Below, in pieces: positions 7,645-16,344 of a stretch of DNA of 36,429 nucleotides (the first letter of the stretch is position 1; every line of letters begins with the position of its first letter). The notes below the pieces were generated by a model. That model did no database searches, was not told the origin of the DNA, and saw nothing but the letters and a program-made list of their open reading frames with translations. The translations under genes were made by a program, and so were the position numbers. The stretch covers positions 16,426-52,854 of the forward strand of contig KI912020.1 of NCBI GenBank assembly GCA_000517005.1. Direction: 5' to 3'. The DNA is from Microvirga lupini (GTDB taxonomy: Bacteria; Pseudomonadota; Alphaproteobacteria; Rhizobiales; Beijerinckiaceae).

Positions 7645-9342
7645 ATGTCTGCAGCTTTGCAACAGCCGAGCCGTGAAGATTTCGCGGCCCTGCTCGAAGA
7701 ATCCTTCCGCACCTCCGAGATCAGCGAAGGCTCGGTCGTGAAGGGCAAGGTGGTCGCGATCGAAAAGGACGTCGCGGTCATCGATATCGGCGCCAAGACC
7801 GAAGGTCGCGTCGCCCTGAAAGAATTTGCCGGCCCGAACCGCGACCAGACGGTCAATGTCGGTGACGAGGTCGAGGTCTATGTCGAGCGCATCGAGAATG
7901 CGCTGGGCGAGGCCGTCATCTCCCGTGACAAGGCCCGCCGCGAAGAGTCGTGGGTGAAGCTCGAGAAGGCCTTCGAGGCCGGCGAGCGCGTCAACGGCAC
8001 CATCTTCAACCAGGTGAAGGGCGGCTACACCGTCGACCTCGACGGCGCCGTGGCGTTCCTGCCCCGCTCCCAGGTCGACATCCGCCCGGTCCGCGACGTC
8101 ACCCCGCTCATGGGCGTGGCTCAGCCGTTCCAGATCCTCAAGATGGATCGCCGCCGCGGCAACATCGTCGTGTCGCGCCGCACGGTCCTCGAGGAGAGCC
8201 GCGCCGAGCAGCGCTCCGAGCTCGTGGCCAACCTCGAAGAGGGTCAGGTCATCGACGGCGTGGTCAAGAACATCACCGAGTACGGTGCGTTCGTTGATCT
8301 CGGCGGCATCGACGGTCTGCTGCACGTCACCGACATGGCATGGCGCCGCGTGAACCATCCGTCCGAGGTCGTAACCATCGGCCAGACGGTGAAGGTGAAG
8401 ATCATCAAGATCAACCACGAGACGCACCGCATCTCGCTGGGCATCAAGCAGCTCCTGGCCGATCCGTGGGAAGGCATCGCCGCCCGCTACCCGGTCGGCG
8501 CCAAGCTGAAGGGCCGCGTCACGAACATCACCGATTACGGTGCGTTCGTCGAGCTCGAGCCCGGCATCGAAGGCCTGATCCACGTCTCCGAGATGTCCTG
8601 GACGAAGAAGAACGTCCACCCCGGCAAGATCATCTCCACCTCGCAGGAGGTTGAGGTCGTGATCCTCGAGGTCGATCAGGTGAAGCGCCGCATCTCGCTG
8701 GGCCTGAAGCAGACGCTTCAGAACCCGTGGGAGGCCTTCGCCGAGAAGCACCCTGTCGGCTCCGAAGTCGAAGGCGAGGTCAAGAACAAGACCGAGTTCG
8801 GTCTGTTCATCGGTCTCGAGAACGACGTCGACGGCATGGTCCACCTCTCGGACCTCGACTGGAACCGTCCGGGCGAGCAGGTCATCGACGACTTCAAGAA
8901 GGGCGACGTCGTCCGCGCTCAGGTTCTCGATGTGGATGTCGAGAAAGAGCGCATCTCGCTGGGCATCAAGCAGCTTGCGGGCGATCCGTTCGCCGAAGCC
9001 GGCGAGATCAAGAAGGGCCAGATCGTCACCTGCGAGGTTCTCGAGGTGAAGGACGGCGGCCTGGAGGTGAAGATCGTCGACACCGACCTCACCACCTTCA
9101 TCAAGCGTTCGGAGCTCGCTCGCGACCGCGCCGACCAGCGCCCCGAGCGCTTCGCCCCCGGCGAGAAGCTCGATGCCCGCGTCACGCAGTTCGACCGCAA
9201 GGCCCGTCGCGTCACCGTCTCCATCAAGGCCCTCGAGGTCGCTGAGGAGAAGGAGGCCATGGCCCAGTACGGCTCGACCGATTCGGGTGCTTCGCTCGGC
9301 GACATCCTCGGCGCCGCTCTGAAGGCCAAGGACAAGAAGTAA
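7645..9342 (+). CDS. rpsA: 30S ribosomal protein S1
   Basis: A 565-residue protein with six S1 RNA-binding domains, one of the normal lengths for proteobacterial S1. The first two domains are divergent and bind the ribosome. Domains three to five show the classic core in series: NITEYGAFVDLGGIDGLLHV, NITDYGAFVELEPGIEGLIHV and NKTEFGLFIGLENDVDGMVHL; a sixth domain follows from about residue 455. S1 unfolds and holds mRNA on the 30S subunit. The ATG at 7645 has an excellent CAGGAG six bases upstream. An in-frame opening back to 7519 would read through the structured leader and is rejected. The usual alphaproteobacterial upstream neighbour cmk is absent here. A strong terminator follows. Confidence 0.97.
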   Translation: MSAALQQPSREDFAALLEESFRTSEISEGSVVKGKVVAIEKDVAVIDIGAKTEGRVALKEFAGPNRDQTVNVGDEVEVYVERIENALGEAVISRDKARREESWVKLEKAFEAGERVNGTIFNQVKGGYTVDLDGAVAFLPRSQVDIRPVRDVTPLMGVAQPFQILKMDRRRGNIVVSRRTVLEESRAEQRSELVANLEEGQVIDGVVKNITEYGAFVDLGGIDGLLHVTDMAWRRVNHPSEVVTIGQTVKVKIIKINHETHRISLGIKQLLADPWEGIAARYPVGAKLKGRVTNITDYGAFVELEPGIEGLIHVSEMSWTKKNVHPGKIISTSQEVEVVILEVDQVKRRISLGLKQTLQNPWEAFAEKHPVGSEVEGEVKNKTEFGLFIGLENDVDGMVHLSDLDWNRPGEQVIDDFKKGDVVRAQVLDVDVEKERISLGIKQLAGDPFAEAGEIKKGQIVTCEVLEVKDGGLEVKIVDTDLTTFIKRSELARDRADQRPERFAPGEKLDARVTQFDRKARRVTVSIKALEVAEEKEAMAQYGSTDSGASLGDILGAALKAKDKK

Positions 9343-9370
9343 TCGGGCTCTGACTTTCAGAGTTTGATGG

Positions 9371-9405
9371 ATCCCCGGGCTTAAAGCCCGGGGATTTTCT
9401 TTTTC
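9371..9405 (+). terminator. Intrinsic terminator of rpsA
   Basis: ATCCCCGGGC (9371-9380) pairs perfectly with GCCCGGGGAT (9386-9395) around TTAAA and is followed by TTTCTTTTT. It lies 28 bases after the rpsA stop codon, so rpsA is a separate unit from sppA. Confidence 0.92.
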
Positions 9406-9476
9406 GGAGGACCCGTGCGAGCCATCGTGCGGGTTTTTTTGTTGGCGGGCTTGCTTGCCGCCCTATCTGTCTTCGC

Positions 9477-9589
9477 AGCGCATCGTGCGAAAAAGTGGAT
9501 CCGGTTTTCCGCCCAAGACGATGCGCTCATTCAGGAATTGAGCATCGGACGAATTCCAAAAGTGGTTTCCACTTTCGGGTCCGATGCTC
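9477..9589. repeat. Two-palindrome intergenic mosaic repeat (RIME-like)
   Basis: Two hairpins stand in tandem. AGCGCATCGT (9477-9486) pairs with ACGATGCGCT (9518-9527), and GAGCATCGGAC (9540-9550) with GTCCGATGCTC (9579-9589). Each loop contains a version of AAAAGTGGNNNCCGGTTTTC. At about 113 bases with two large palindromes it has the layout described for rhizobial RIME1 elements. Single-hairpin relatives sit at 16287-16331 and 24990-25034. Confidence 0.75.
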
Positions 9590-9653
9590 TAGGGTGCTGC
9601 CCCTTACGGGGCTTGTCCTCGCATCCGACTTGGAACCAGCAAGAGACGAACCG

Positions 9654-10619
9654 ATGTCCATCGATGCCGAAGCCATCGCCGACCGCCGCCGTCTGCGCCG
9701 CAAGCTCTCCTTCTGGCGCGTCGCCGGATTCTCAGGGTTGATAGCCGCCGTTGCCGCGATCGGCTATGCCGCCGCGGACCGAGCGGGATATGGCGCGCTC
9801 CAGAACCAGATCGCGCGCATTTCCATCGATGGCGTGATCACCGGCAGCCAGCGCCTCGCCGACCTGATGCAGCGCGTGGGCGATTCGAGCGCGGTCTCCG
9901 GCGTTGTAATTTCCATCAACAGCCCCGGCGGCACCACGACGGGCTCCGAGGAGCTCTACCGCAACATCCGCAGGCTTAGCCAGAAGAAGCCCGTCGTCAC
10001 CTTCGTCGACGGCACGGCCGCTTCGGGCGGCTACATCACGGCGATCGCGACGGATTACATCGTCGCCCGCGAGACCTCCATCGTGGGCTCCATCGGCGTG
10101 CTCTTCCAGTATCCCGACCTGACGGGGCTCATGGGCCAGGTCGGCGTGAAGCTGGAGGAGGTGAAGTCCTCGCCGCTCAAGGCGGAGCCGAGCCCCTTCA
10201 AGCCGACCTCGCCGGAAGCGCGCGCAGCCATGCAGGCGGTGGTCAACGACACCTATGACTGGTTCAAGGCCCTGGTGCGCGACCGTCGCCGTCTCAGCGA
10301 GAGCGAGCTGGCGGCCGCCTCCACGGGCCAGGTCTTCAGCGGCCGCCAGGGCGTGCCCATGAAGCTCATCGACAAGATCGGCGGCGAGCGCGATGCGGTC
10401 GCATGGCTCGAGCAGACGAAGGGCGTGGCCAAGGACCTGCCGATTCGCGATTGGAAGCCGAGCAGCGACCGGGATCTTTCAATCTTCGCCATGAGTGCGA
10501 CCGTCGCCGATCTCTTCGGCTTCGAGCGGGTGGCCGAGGCGCTGCGCAGGACATCGGCTCATGCGCAGATTGCGCAACTTGACGGCCTCCTGGCTGTCTG
10601 GCAACCTTTGGAAAAATAA
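9654..10619 (+). CDS. sppA: Signal peptide peptidase SppA (short, membrane-anchored S49 peptidase)
   Basis: A 321-residue S49 protease that degrades cleaved signal peptides at the inner membrane. A basic start is followed by one membrane helix at about residues 24-42, with the rest periplasmic. The catalytic serine is Ser124 in [12 protein letters not shown], and the general-base lysine is most likely Lys176, 52 residues on as in Bacillus SppA. The motif INSPGG near residue 88 is typical. This is the single-domain form, half the length of E. coli SppA. The open frame extends upstream to 9495, but that part is the palindromic repeat, so the ATG at 9654 is the true start. It is 26 bases from ihfB, suggesting one transcript. 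Confidence 0.92.
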   Translation: MSIDAEAIADRRRLRRKLSFWRVAGFSGLIAAVAAIGYAAADRAGYGALQNQIARISIDGVITGSQRLADLMQRVGDSSAVSGVVISINSPGGTTTGSEELYRNIRRLSQKKPVVTFVDGTAASGGYITAIATDYIVARETSIVGSIGVLFQYPDLTGLMGQVGVKLEEVKSSPLKAEPSPFKPTSPEARAAMQAVVNDTYDWFKALVRDRRRLSESELAAASTGQVFSGRQGVPMKLIDKIGGERDAVAWLEQTKGVAKDLPIRDWKPSSDRDLSIFAMSATVADLFGFERVAEALRRTSAHAQIAQLDGLLAVWQPLEK

Positions 10620-10645
10620 AGCAACGTCAAAGATATAGCCATTCC

Positions 10646-10960
10646 ATGATCAAATCTGAACTGGTGCTCAAGATCGCCGAGCAGAATCCGCATCTCTACC
10701 AGCGCGACGTGGAAAAGATCGTGAATGCGATCCTCGACACCATCGCGGACGCCCTTGCCAGGGGCGACCGGGTCGAGCTGCGCGGCTTCGGCGCATTCTC
10801 GGTGAAGAAGCGCGATGCCCGCACGGGCCGCAACCCGCGCACGGGCGAATCCGTTTCCATCTCCGAAAAGGTCGTTCCCGTCTTCAAGACGGGCAAGGAA
10901 ATGCGTCAGCGGCTCAATGCTCCGGCTCCGAAGGTGCTTAAGGCCGCGGCCGCTCAGTGA
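10646..10960 (+). CDS. ihfB: Integration host factor beta subunit
   Basis: A 104-residue member of the HU/IHF DNA-bending family. IHF-beta pairs with IHF-alpha (not in this window) to bend DNA sharply at promoters and recombination sites. The start [11 protein letters not shown], the dimer core, and the arm signature [19 protein letters not shown] followed by TGE at about residues 46-67 are diagnostic; the tip proline that intercalates into DNA is in this arm. A short Ala/Pro/Lys-rich tail ends the protein. The ATG has only a weak ribosome site. It lies between sppA and the LapA-domain gene in a close array. Confidence 0.95.
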   Translation: MIKSELVLKIAEQNPHLYQRDVEKIVNAILDTIADALARGDRVELRGFGAFSVKKRDARTGRNPRTGESVSISEKVVPVFKTGKEMRQRLNAPAPKVLKAAAAQ

Positions 10961-10978
10961 ATGCGTTGAGAGGTGTTC

Positions 10979-11332
10979 GTGATTCGCTTTCTGAAGGCGC
11001 TCATTCTTCTGCCGATTGCCATCCTGATCGTGCTGCTCGCGGTCGCGAACCGCGCGCCGGTGACCCTGTCGCTCGATCCGTTCTCGCAGGATGCGCCGGA
11101 ATTCGCCACGCAGCTGCCGCTCTTTGCCGTGATCTTCGCCGCCGTCATGCTCGGCGTGGTGATCGGCGGCACGGCGAGCTGGCTCGCGCAAGGCAAGAAC
11201 CGCAAGTCGCGCCGTGAGCTCCGGCGCGAGACGCGGCAGCTGCGCTATGAGACCGAGCGCCTCAAGGCGCAGAGCGCTCCGGCCACCACCCTGCCGGCCA
11301 CCGTTCCCTCTTCCCAGGCCCGTAGCTTCTAA
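10979..11332 (+). CDS. LapA-domain (DUF1049) membrane protein
   Basis: A 117-residue protein with two membrane helices, at about residues 5-23 and 46-66, joined by a short periplasmic loop (NRAPVTLSLDPF) and followed by a basic, probably coiled, cytoplasmic tail rich in Arg and Glu. This is the layout of the LapA/YciS family, whose enterobacterial member helps control lipopolysaccharide assembly. The N-terminal motif IRFLKALILLPIAI and the second-helix motif GVVIGG are characteristic. The start is a GTG: GAGAGG lies five bases before the GTG at 10979, which fits better than the in-frame GTG at 10973. It sits 18 bases after ihfB and 9 before the next gene. Confidence 0.8.
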   Translation: MIRFLKALILLPIAILIVLLAVANRAPVTLSLDPFSQDAPEFATQLPLFAVIFAAVMLGVVIGGTASWLAQGKNRKSRRELRRETRQLRYETERLKAQSAPATTLPATVPSSQARSF

Positions 11333-11341
11333 GATCATCCC

Positions 11342-12289
11342 ATGCGCGTCGTGACCTCTGCCGAGATCGATCGGGTTCTCACCTTTCCTGCCCTGATCGA
11401 TGCCTTGGCCGAGGCCTTTCGCGGCGACATGATCACGCCGGTGCGCCATCACCACGAGATCGAGCGTCCGGGCGCCCATGGCACGCTCCTGCTCATGCCG
11501 TCCTGGACCGGTCCTGCCGCGCAGGACGGATTCGTCGGCGTGAAGATCGTCTCCGTCTTCCCCGAGAACGGCGCCAGGGGCCTGCCCAGCGTGATGGGCT
11601 CCTATCTCCTGATGGACGGCGCCACGGGCGAGCCCGTTTCCGTCCTCGACGGCACGCGCCTGACGGTCTGGCGCACGGCTGCGGCTTCCGCACTCGCCGC
11701 GCGCTATCTCGCCAGCGAAGATGCCAGCCGTATGGTGATGGTCGGCGCCGGATCCCTCGCGCCCTTCCTCATCCGCGCCCATATGAGCCAGCGCCCGATC
11801 CGTGAGGTGGCGCTCTGGAACCACCATGGCAGGAAGGCGGAGAAGCTTGCCGCCGAGCTGCGAGCCGAGGGGTTGCCCGTCACCGCCGTGACAAACCTGA
11901 AGGCGGCGGTGCGCGAAGCCGATCTCGTCTCCTGCGCCACGCTCTCGACCGCGCCCATCGTCAGGGGCGCCTGGCTCAAGCCGGGTGCGCATCTCGATCT
12001 CGTGGGCGCCTTCAATCTCAAGATGCGCGAGGCGGATGACGAAGCTCTGCTGCGGTCTCAGGTCTATATCGACACGCCCGCCGCCAAGTCCGAGGGCGGC
12101 GACGTGGCCGTGTCGCTCCAGAGCGGCGCGATTGCCGAGAGCCATATCCGCGGCACGCTCACCGATCTTTGCCACAACCCGCCCCGTCGCGACCCGGCGG
12201 CCATCACCGCCTTCAAATCGGTCGGTGCGGCCTTGGAGGATCTGGCTGCGGCGATGCTGGTATGGCGCTTCCTGGCAAAAGCGTTGTAA
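11342..12289 (+). CDS. Ornithine cyclodeaminase/mu-crystallin family protein
   Basis: A 315-residue NAD(P)-dependent enzyme of the OCD/mu-crystallin family. The Rossmann segment begins at RMVMVGAGSLAPFLIRAH (about residues 130-147), with dimerisation strands before it, and LVGAFNLKMREADDEAL (about 221-237) is the active-site region. The motif GAFNLKMREADD resembles the delta1-pyrroline-2-carboxylate reductases, which reduce cyclic imino acids to L-proline, more than the true ornithine cyclodeaminases, but the substrate cannot be decided here. The gene lies nine bases after the LapA-domain gene and eleven before trpF, so it is co-transcribed with tryptophan genes without an obvious metabolic link. 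Confidence 0.85.
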   Translation: MRVVTSAEIDRVLTFPALIDALAEAFRGDMITPVRHHHEIERPGAHGTLLLMPSWTGPAAQDGFVGVKIVSVFPENGARGLPSVMGSYLLMDGATGEPVSVLDGTRLTVWRTAAASALAARYLASEDASRMVMVGAGSLAPFLIRAHMSQRPIREVALWNHHGRKAEKLAAELRAEGLPVTAVTNLKAAVREADLVSCATLSTAPIVRGAWLKPGAHLDLVGAFNLKMREADDEALLRSQVYIDTPAAKSEGGDVAVSLQSGAIAESHIRGTLTDLCHNPPRRDPAAITAFKSVGAALEDLAAAMLVWRFLAKAL

Positions 12290-12299
12290 AATAGCTCTT

Positions 12300-12962
12300 A
12301 TGGATAATCTGGTGAAAATCTGCGGGCTCTCCACGCCCGAAACCCTCGATGTTGCCCTGGGCGCAGGCGCGGACATGGTCGGCTTCGTGCGTTTTCCCAA
12401 GAGCCCCCGTCACGTCAGCCTCGATCTCGGTCACCGTCTCTCCCTGCAGGCCAGGGGCCGCGCCCAGCGCGTGGTGCTGCTGGTCAATCCGGAGGACGAG
12501 GCGATCGCCCAGGCCGTCGAGGCGATCAACCCTGACCTGATTCAGCTGCATGGAAGCGAGAGCCCCGAGCGCGTGGCCGAGATCCGCTCCATGGTCAAGC
12601 GGCCGGTCATGAAGGCTCTCGGCATAGCGCAAGCCTCCGATCTTCAGGCGCTTCGCCCCTATGCGGGCGGCGTCGACCACATCCTGCTCGATGCCAAGCC
12701 GCCCCGCACGGCCGAGGCACTCCCGGGCGGGAACGGGATTGCCTTTGATTGGCGGCTCCTCAATGGGCTTGACCCCAAGCTTTTCTTCATGCTGTCAGGA
12801 GGCCTCAACCCCGACAACGTGGCGGAGGCGATCCGGCTCACGAAGCCGCAGGCCGTCGACGTGTCGTCCGGGGTGGAAAGCGGGCCGGGCCTCAAGGATC
12901 CGGCGCGGATCGAGGCCTTCATCAGGGCCGCCCGGACAGCATTCGCTGCTGCCCATCACTAG
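12300..12962 (+). CDS. trpF: Phosphoribosylanthranilate isomerase
   Basis: A 220-residue TIM-barrel enzyme that converts N-(5-phosphoribosyl)anthranilate to its ribulose form, the third step of tryptophan synthesis. The first strand holds the catalytic cysteine in VKICGL (Cys7), and the second the motif [18 protein letters not shown]. The phosphate-binding ends [13 protein letters not shown] and [16 protein letters not shown] close the barrel, with the general-acid aspartate at LLDAK. The ATG at 12300 gives the standard N-terminus; the frame is open further upstream but overlaps the preceding gene. It is followed after 58 bases by trpB. Confidence 0.96.
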   Translation: MDNLVKICGLSTPETLDVALGAGADMVGFVRFPKSPRHVSLDLGHRLSLQARGRAQRVVLLVNPEDEAIAQAVEAINPDLIQLHGSESPERVAEIRSMVKRPVMKALGIAQASDLQALRPYAGGVDHILLDAKPPRTAEALPGGNGIAFDWRLLNGLDPKLFFMLSGGLNPDNVAEAIRLTKPQAVDVSSGVESGPGLKDPARIEAFIRAARTAFAAAHH

Positions 12963-13020
12963 AACAAGAGGGTACGTCCTCGTCTGGGCGTGCCTTTCAA
13001 TCCTGAAGGCAGGACAGGCC

Positions 13021-14241
13021 GTGTCAGCTCAAGCCCAACCCAATTCCTTCCGCACCGGTCCCGACGAGCGCGGGCATTTCGGCCAGTTCGGCGGCCGCTT
13101 CGTCGCCGAGACCCTGATGCCGAACATCCTCGAGCTGGAAAAGGCCTACGAGGAGGCCAGGAACGATCCGGCTTTCCACGCCGACATGGCGAGTTACTCG
13201 ACCCATTACATCGGCCGCCCGAGCCCGCTCTATTTCGCCGAGCGCATGACCGAGCATCTCGGTGGGGCCAAGATCTACTTCAAGCGCGAAGAACTGAACC
13301 ACACCGGCGCGCACAAGGTGAACAACGTGCTGGGCCAGATCCTTCTCGCCCGCCGCATGGGCAAGAAGCGCATCATCGCCGAGACCGGCGCAGGCCAGCA
13401 CGGGGTTGCCACCGCGACGCTCTGCGCGCGCTTCGGCCTCGACTGCGTGGTCTATATGGGCGCGGTCGACGTGGAGCGGCAGAAGCCCAACGTGTTCCGC
13501 ATGAACATGCTCGGCGCCAAGGTCGTGCCGGTGCAGTCCGGCACGAAGACGCTGAAGGATGCCATGAACGAGGCCCTGCGCGACTGGGTCACCAACGTGG
13601 CCGACACCTTCTACTGCATCGGCACGGTGGCGGGGCCGCATCCCTATCCGGCCATGGTGCGCGACTTCCAATGCGTCATCGGCAACGAGACCCGCGAGCA
13701 GATGATGGAGGCGGAGGGCCGCCTGCCGGATTCCCTTGTCGCCTGCATCGGCGGCGGCTCCAACGCCATCGGGTTGTTCCACCCGTTCCTCGACGACAAG
13801 GACATCGAGATCTACGGCGTGGAGGCGGCAGGCCACGGCCTCGACAAGCTCCATGCGGCCTCGCTCTCCGGCGGCCGTCCGGGCGTGCTCCACGGCAACC
13901 GGACCTATCTGCTCATGGACCATGACGGACAGATCCAGGACGCCCATTCCATCTCGGCCGGCCTCGATTATCCCGGCATCGGCCCGGAGCATGCCTGGCT
14001 GCATGAGATGGGCCGCGTGAAATACATCTCCGCCACGGACGAGGAGGCGCTGGAGGCCTTCCAGCTCTGCTCGCGGCTCGAGGGGATCCTGCCCGCGCTC
14101 GAGCCGAGCCACGCGCTCGCCAAGGTGATGGAACTGGCGCCGCAAAAGCCCAAGGATCACCTGATGGTGGTCAATATCAGCGGCCGCGGCGACAAGGACC
14201 TGTTCCAGATCGCCGAGCATCTGGGGAACCAGATCGTTTGA
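13021..14241 (+). CDS. trpB: Tryptophan synthase beta subunit
   Basis: A 406-residue PLP enzyme that condenses indole with serine to form tryptophan in the alpha2beta2 complex. The PLP-binding lysine is Lys99 in [12 protein letters not shown]. The glycine-rich phosphate loop is [10 protein letters not shown] near residue 242, and the N-terminal [17 protein letters not shown] is diagnostic. The start is GTG at 13021, preceded by AAGGCAGGAC. Longer in-frame openings back to 12661 overlap trpF and have no homology. The spacing to trpA is about 200 bases and is filled by a palindromic repeat, unlike the usual tight trpB-trpA coupling. Confidence 0.97.
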   Translation: MSAQAQPNSFRTGPDERGHFGQFGGRFVAETLMPNILELEKAYEEARNDPAFHADMASYSTHYIGRPSPLYFAERMTEHLGGAKIYFKREELNHTGAHKVNNVLGQILLARRMGKKRIIAETGAGQHGVATATLCARFGLDCVVYMGAVDVERQKPNVFRMNMLGAKVVPVQSGTKTLKDAMNEALRDWVTNVADTFYCIGTVAGPHPYPAMVRDFQCVIGNETREQMMEAEGRLPDSLVACIGGGSNAIGLFHPFLDDKDIEIYGVEAAGHGLDKLHAASLSGGRPGVLHGNRTYLLMDHDGQIQDAHSISAGLDYPGIGPEHAWLHEMGRVKYISATDEEALEAFQLCSRLEGILPALEPSHALAKVMELAPQKPKDHLMVVNISGRGDKDLFQIAEHLGNQIV

Positions 14242-14270
14242 TGGCGAACCCTGCGCGATGAAGCGCAACC

Positions 14271-14383
14271 GGCCCTCTCCCCCCTTGTGGGGGAGAGTTG
14301 GAGAGGGGGGTGTGAGCGATAGCCTATCAAGCTCTGGCGCCAGCACCCTCCTCCCTAGCCCTCCCCCACAAGGGGGGAGGGGA
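14271..14383. repeat. Large inverted repeat between trpB and trpA
   Basis: The segment 14273-14297 (CCCTCTCCCCCC, TTGTGGGGGAGAG) is complementary over about 17 bases to 14359-14382 (CCCTCCCCCACAAGGGGGG). Each arm is also self-complementary around TTGT or ACAA, so two small hairpins or one large stem can form. It matches a common class of dispersed G/C-tract repeats in rhizobial intergenic DNA. Confidence 0.75.
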
Positions 14384-14440
14384 TATGCGGCGCTCTTCAC
14401 ATATTTCGCCCCGCCTTCCTCTCATGCTAAAGACCCGCCC

Positions 14441-15280
14441 ATGACAAAGCGCATCGAAGCCCGTTTCGAACAATGCCGCGCGGAAGGCCGCGCCGCCCTC
14501 GTCACCTATGTGATGGCCGGCGACCCGGATCCCGAGACCTCGCTTGCGATCCTCAGGAGCCTGCCCAAGGCCGGGGCCGACATCGTCGAGTTCGGGCTGC
14601 CCTTCACCGATCCCATGGCCGATGGACCGGCGATCCAGGCGGCGGGGCTGCGCGCCCTGAAGGTCGGTCAGGATACGGTCAAGACCCTCGACCTCATCCG
14701 CAGCTTCCGGGCCGAGGATGCGGACACGCCCGTGATCCTCATGGGATATTTCAACCCGATCTTCGTCTATGGCGTCGACCGCTTCCTAGCGGACGCGAAA
14801 GAGGCTGGCGTCGACGGCCTGATAGTCGTCGATCTGCCACCGGAGGAGGACGACGAACTCTGCCTTCCGGCGCTCAAGGCCGGCCTCGCCTTCATTCGCC
14901 TCGCCACGCCGACGACCGATGACAAACGCCTGCCGGCTGTCCTCGCGAACACGGCGGGCTTCGTCTATTACGTCTCGATCACCGGCATCACCGGCGCCGC
15001 GACGCCGGATTTCGGCAAGGTCGCCACGGCCGTGGAGCGGATCAAGCGCCACACGCCTCTTCCCGTCGTGGTGGGCTTCGGCGTCAAAAGCGGCGCCCAT
15101 GCGGCAGCGGTGGCCAAGGGCGCTGACGGCGTGGTGGTGGGCTCGGCCCTCATCGACGCGCTGAAGGGCACCCTCGATCCCGAGGGTCGCGCAACGGCAG
15201 GCACCGTTGAGGCCGTGACGAAACTGGTGAAGGAATTGAGCGAAGGCGTGCGCTCGGTGGCAAAACGCGCAGCGGCCTAA
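14441..15280 (+). CDS. trpA: Tryptophan synthase alpha subunit
   Basis: A 279-residue TIM-barrel enzyme that splits indole-3-glycerol phosphate into indole and glyceraldehyde 3-phosphate and passes indole to TrpB. The catalytic acids are Glu50 and Asp61 in the signature [27 protein letters not shown], the loop [26 protein letters not shown] and the phosphate-binding VVGFGVKSG and GVVVGSALI are in place. The ATG at 14441 gives the normal N-terminus MTKRIEARF; the frame further upstream runs into the repeat. A repeat separates it from accD. TrpC, TrpD and TrpE are not in this window, as expected where the trp genes are split between loci. Confidence 0.97.
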   Translation: MTKRIEARFEQCRAEGRAALVTYVMAGDPDPETSLAILRSLPKAGADIVEFGLPFTDPMADGPAIQAAGLRALKVGQDTVKTLDLIRSFRAEDADTPVILMGYFNPIFVYGVDRFLADAKEAGVDGLIVVDLPPEEDDELCLPALKAGLAFIRLATPTTDDKRLPAVLANTAGFVYYVSITGITGAATPDFGKVATAVERIKRHTPLPVVVGFGVKSGAHAAAVAKGADGVVVGSALIDALKGTLDPEGRATAGTVEAVTKLVKELSEGVRSVAKRAAA

Positions 15281-15310
15281 TACATAAGGCACGTCATACC
15301 TGCCGTGGCA

Positions 15311-15368
15311 GGCATCCACGCCTCCAGCGTGGTCAGACGTGGATGGCCGGGCGAGACCCGGCCATGAC
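15311..15368. repeat. Compound palindromic repeat between trpA and accD
   Basis: CATCCACG (15313-15320) pairs with CGTGGATG (15338-15345), and next to it ATGGCCGGG (15343-15351) pairs with CCCGGCCAT (15357-15365), followed by GACG. The second palindrome is the same unit as at 7-29 and 2252-2274. The accD frame is open through the element, but this part is not conserved protein. Confidence 0.7.
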
Positions 15369-15383
15369 GAGAGGATTGAAGCG

Positions 15384-16274
15384 ATGAACTGGATTTCCGA
15401 AGTCGTCCGTCCGAAGATCAAGACGCTCTTCAAGCGCGAGACGCCGGACAATCTCTGGATCAAGTGCCCGGAGACGGGGCAGGTCGTGTTCCACAAGGAT
15501 GTGGAGGCGAACCAGTGGGTAATCCCCGGCTCCAACCACCACATGCGCATCTCCGCGACCCAGCGCCTGCAGCTCATGTTCGACGGGGCCACCTGGCTCG
15601 ACGTGGCCCTGCCGGAAGTCCCCGTCGATCCGCTGAAATTCCGTGACGAGAAGCGCTATATCGACCGCCTGAAGGACGCCCGCACCAAGACCGGTCAGCA
15701 GGACGCGTTCAAGGTTGGCTTCGGCCGGGTCGAGGACCTGCCGATGACCATTGCGGTGCAGGATTTCGGCTTCATGGGCGGCTCGCTGGGCATGGCGGCG
15801 GGCGAGGCCTTCATCAAAGGCGCCGAGACGGCGCTCGACAAGAAGACCCCTTACGTGCTCTTCGCCGGCTCCGGCGGGGCGCGCATGCAGGAGGGCATCC
15901 TCTCCCTCATGCAGATGCCGCGCACCACGGTGGCGATCCGCCGCCTGCGGGACGCGAGGCTGCCCTATATCGTCGTGCTCACGAACCCGACCACGGGCGG
16001 TGTCACGGCGTCCTATGCCATGCTCGGCGACGTCCATCTGGCCGAGCCCGGCGCGCTCATCGGCTTTGCCGGCCCGCGCGTGATCGAGCAGACCATCCGT
16101 GAGAAGCTGCCCGACGGCTTCCAGCGCTCCGAGTACCTGAAGGAGCACGGCATGGTGGACGCAGTCGTGCACCGGCATGATCTGAAATCCACCATCGCCC
16201 GCCTGTTGCGCCTCTTCACCAAGGCGCCGGCTTCTGCGCCCGAGACGACGGCCGTTGCGGTTGCTGCCGAGTAA
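15384..16274 (+). CDS. accD: Acetyl-CoA carboxylase carboxyltransferase subunit beta
   Basis: A 296-residue subunit of the carboxyltransferase that, with AccA, moves CO2 from biotin to acetyl-CoA to make malonyl-CoA for fatty acid synthesis. The crotonase-like core is clear: [26 protein letters not shown] [34 protein letters not shown] and [10 protein letters not shown]. The N-terminal zinc ribbon of E. coli AccD, with four cysteines, is not intact. Only the first cysteine remains (KCPETGQ), and the later pair is VIPGSNHH instead of CxxC. This appears usual in alphaproteobacteria but implies no zinc site. The ATG at 15384 follows the repeat; GAGAGGATTGAAGCG precedes it. Confidence 0.96.
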   Translation: MNWISEVVRPKIKTLFKRETPDNLWIKCPETGQVVFHKDVEANQWVIPGSNHHMRISATQRLQLMFDGATWLDVALPEVPVDPLKFRDEKRYIDRLKDARTKTGQQDAFKVGFGRVEDLPMTIAVQDFGFMGGSLGMAAGEAFIKGAETALDKKTPYVLFAGSGGARMQEGILSLMQMPRTTVAIRRLRDARLPYIVVLTNPTTGGVTASYAMLGDVHLAEPGALIGFAGPRVIEQTIREKLPDGFQRSEYLKEHGMVDAVVHRHDLKSTIARLLRLFTKAPASAPETTAVAVAAE

Positions 16275-16286
16275 CTTTTTATTGTC

Positions 16287-16331
16287 GCATGATCTTGCTG
16301 AAAAACCGGTTCCCACTTTTTCAGATCATGC
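16287..16331. repeat. Single-hairpin RIME-like repeat between accD and folC
   Basis: GCATGATCT (16287-16295) pairs with AGATCATGC (16323-16331). The loop holds GAAAAACCGGTTCCCACTTT, the same core as at 9477-9589 and 24990-25034. It ends 13 bases before the folC start, and the ribosome site GGAGCAGG follows directly. Confidence 0.8.
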
Positions 16332-16344
16332 TTGGAGCAGGGCG

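Noticed and set aside
9410-9438. Second terminator after rpsA ending in seven Ts
   Set aside because: The only stem available before the T-run is about four bases (CCCG/CGGG), too weak to support. The hairpin at 9371-9405 already explains termination.
9415-9741. Small open frame between rpsA and sppA (108 codons) with a hydrophobic start
   Set aside because: It runs through the palindromic repeat and then into sppA in another frame. Apart from the first 20 or so residues it is shadow sequence, and it has no clear ribosome site.
14271-14383. trp attenuator or terminator between trpB and trpA
   Set aside because: There is no leader peptide with Trp codons and no T-run after the stems. The arms match a general class of dispersed GC-tract repeats.
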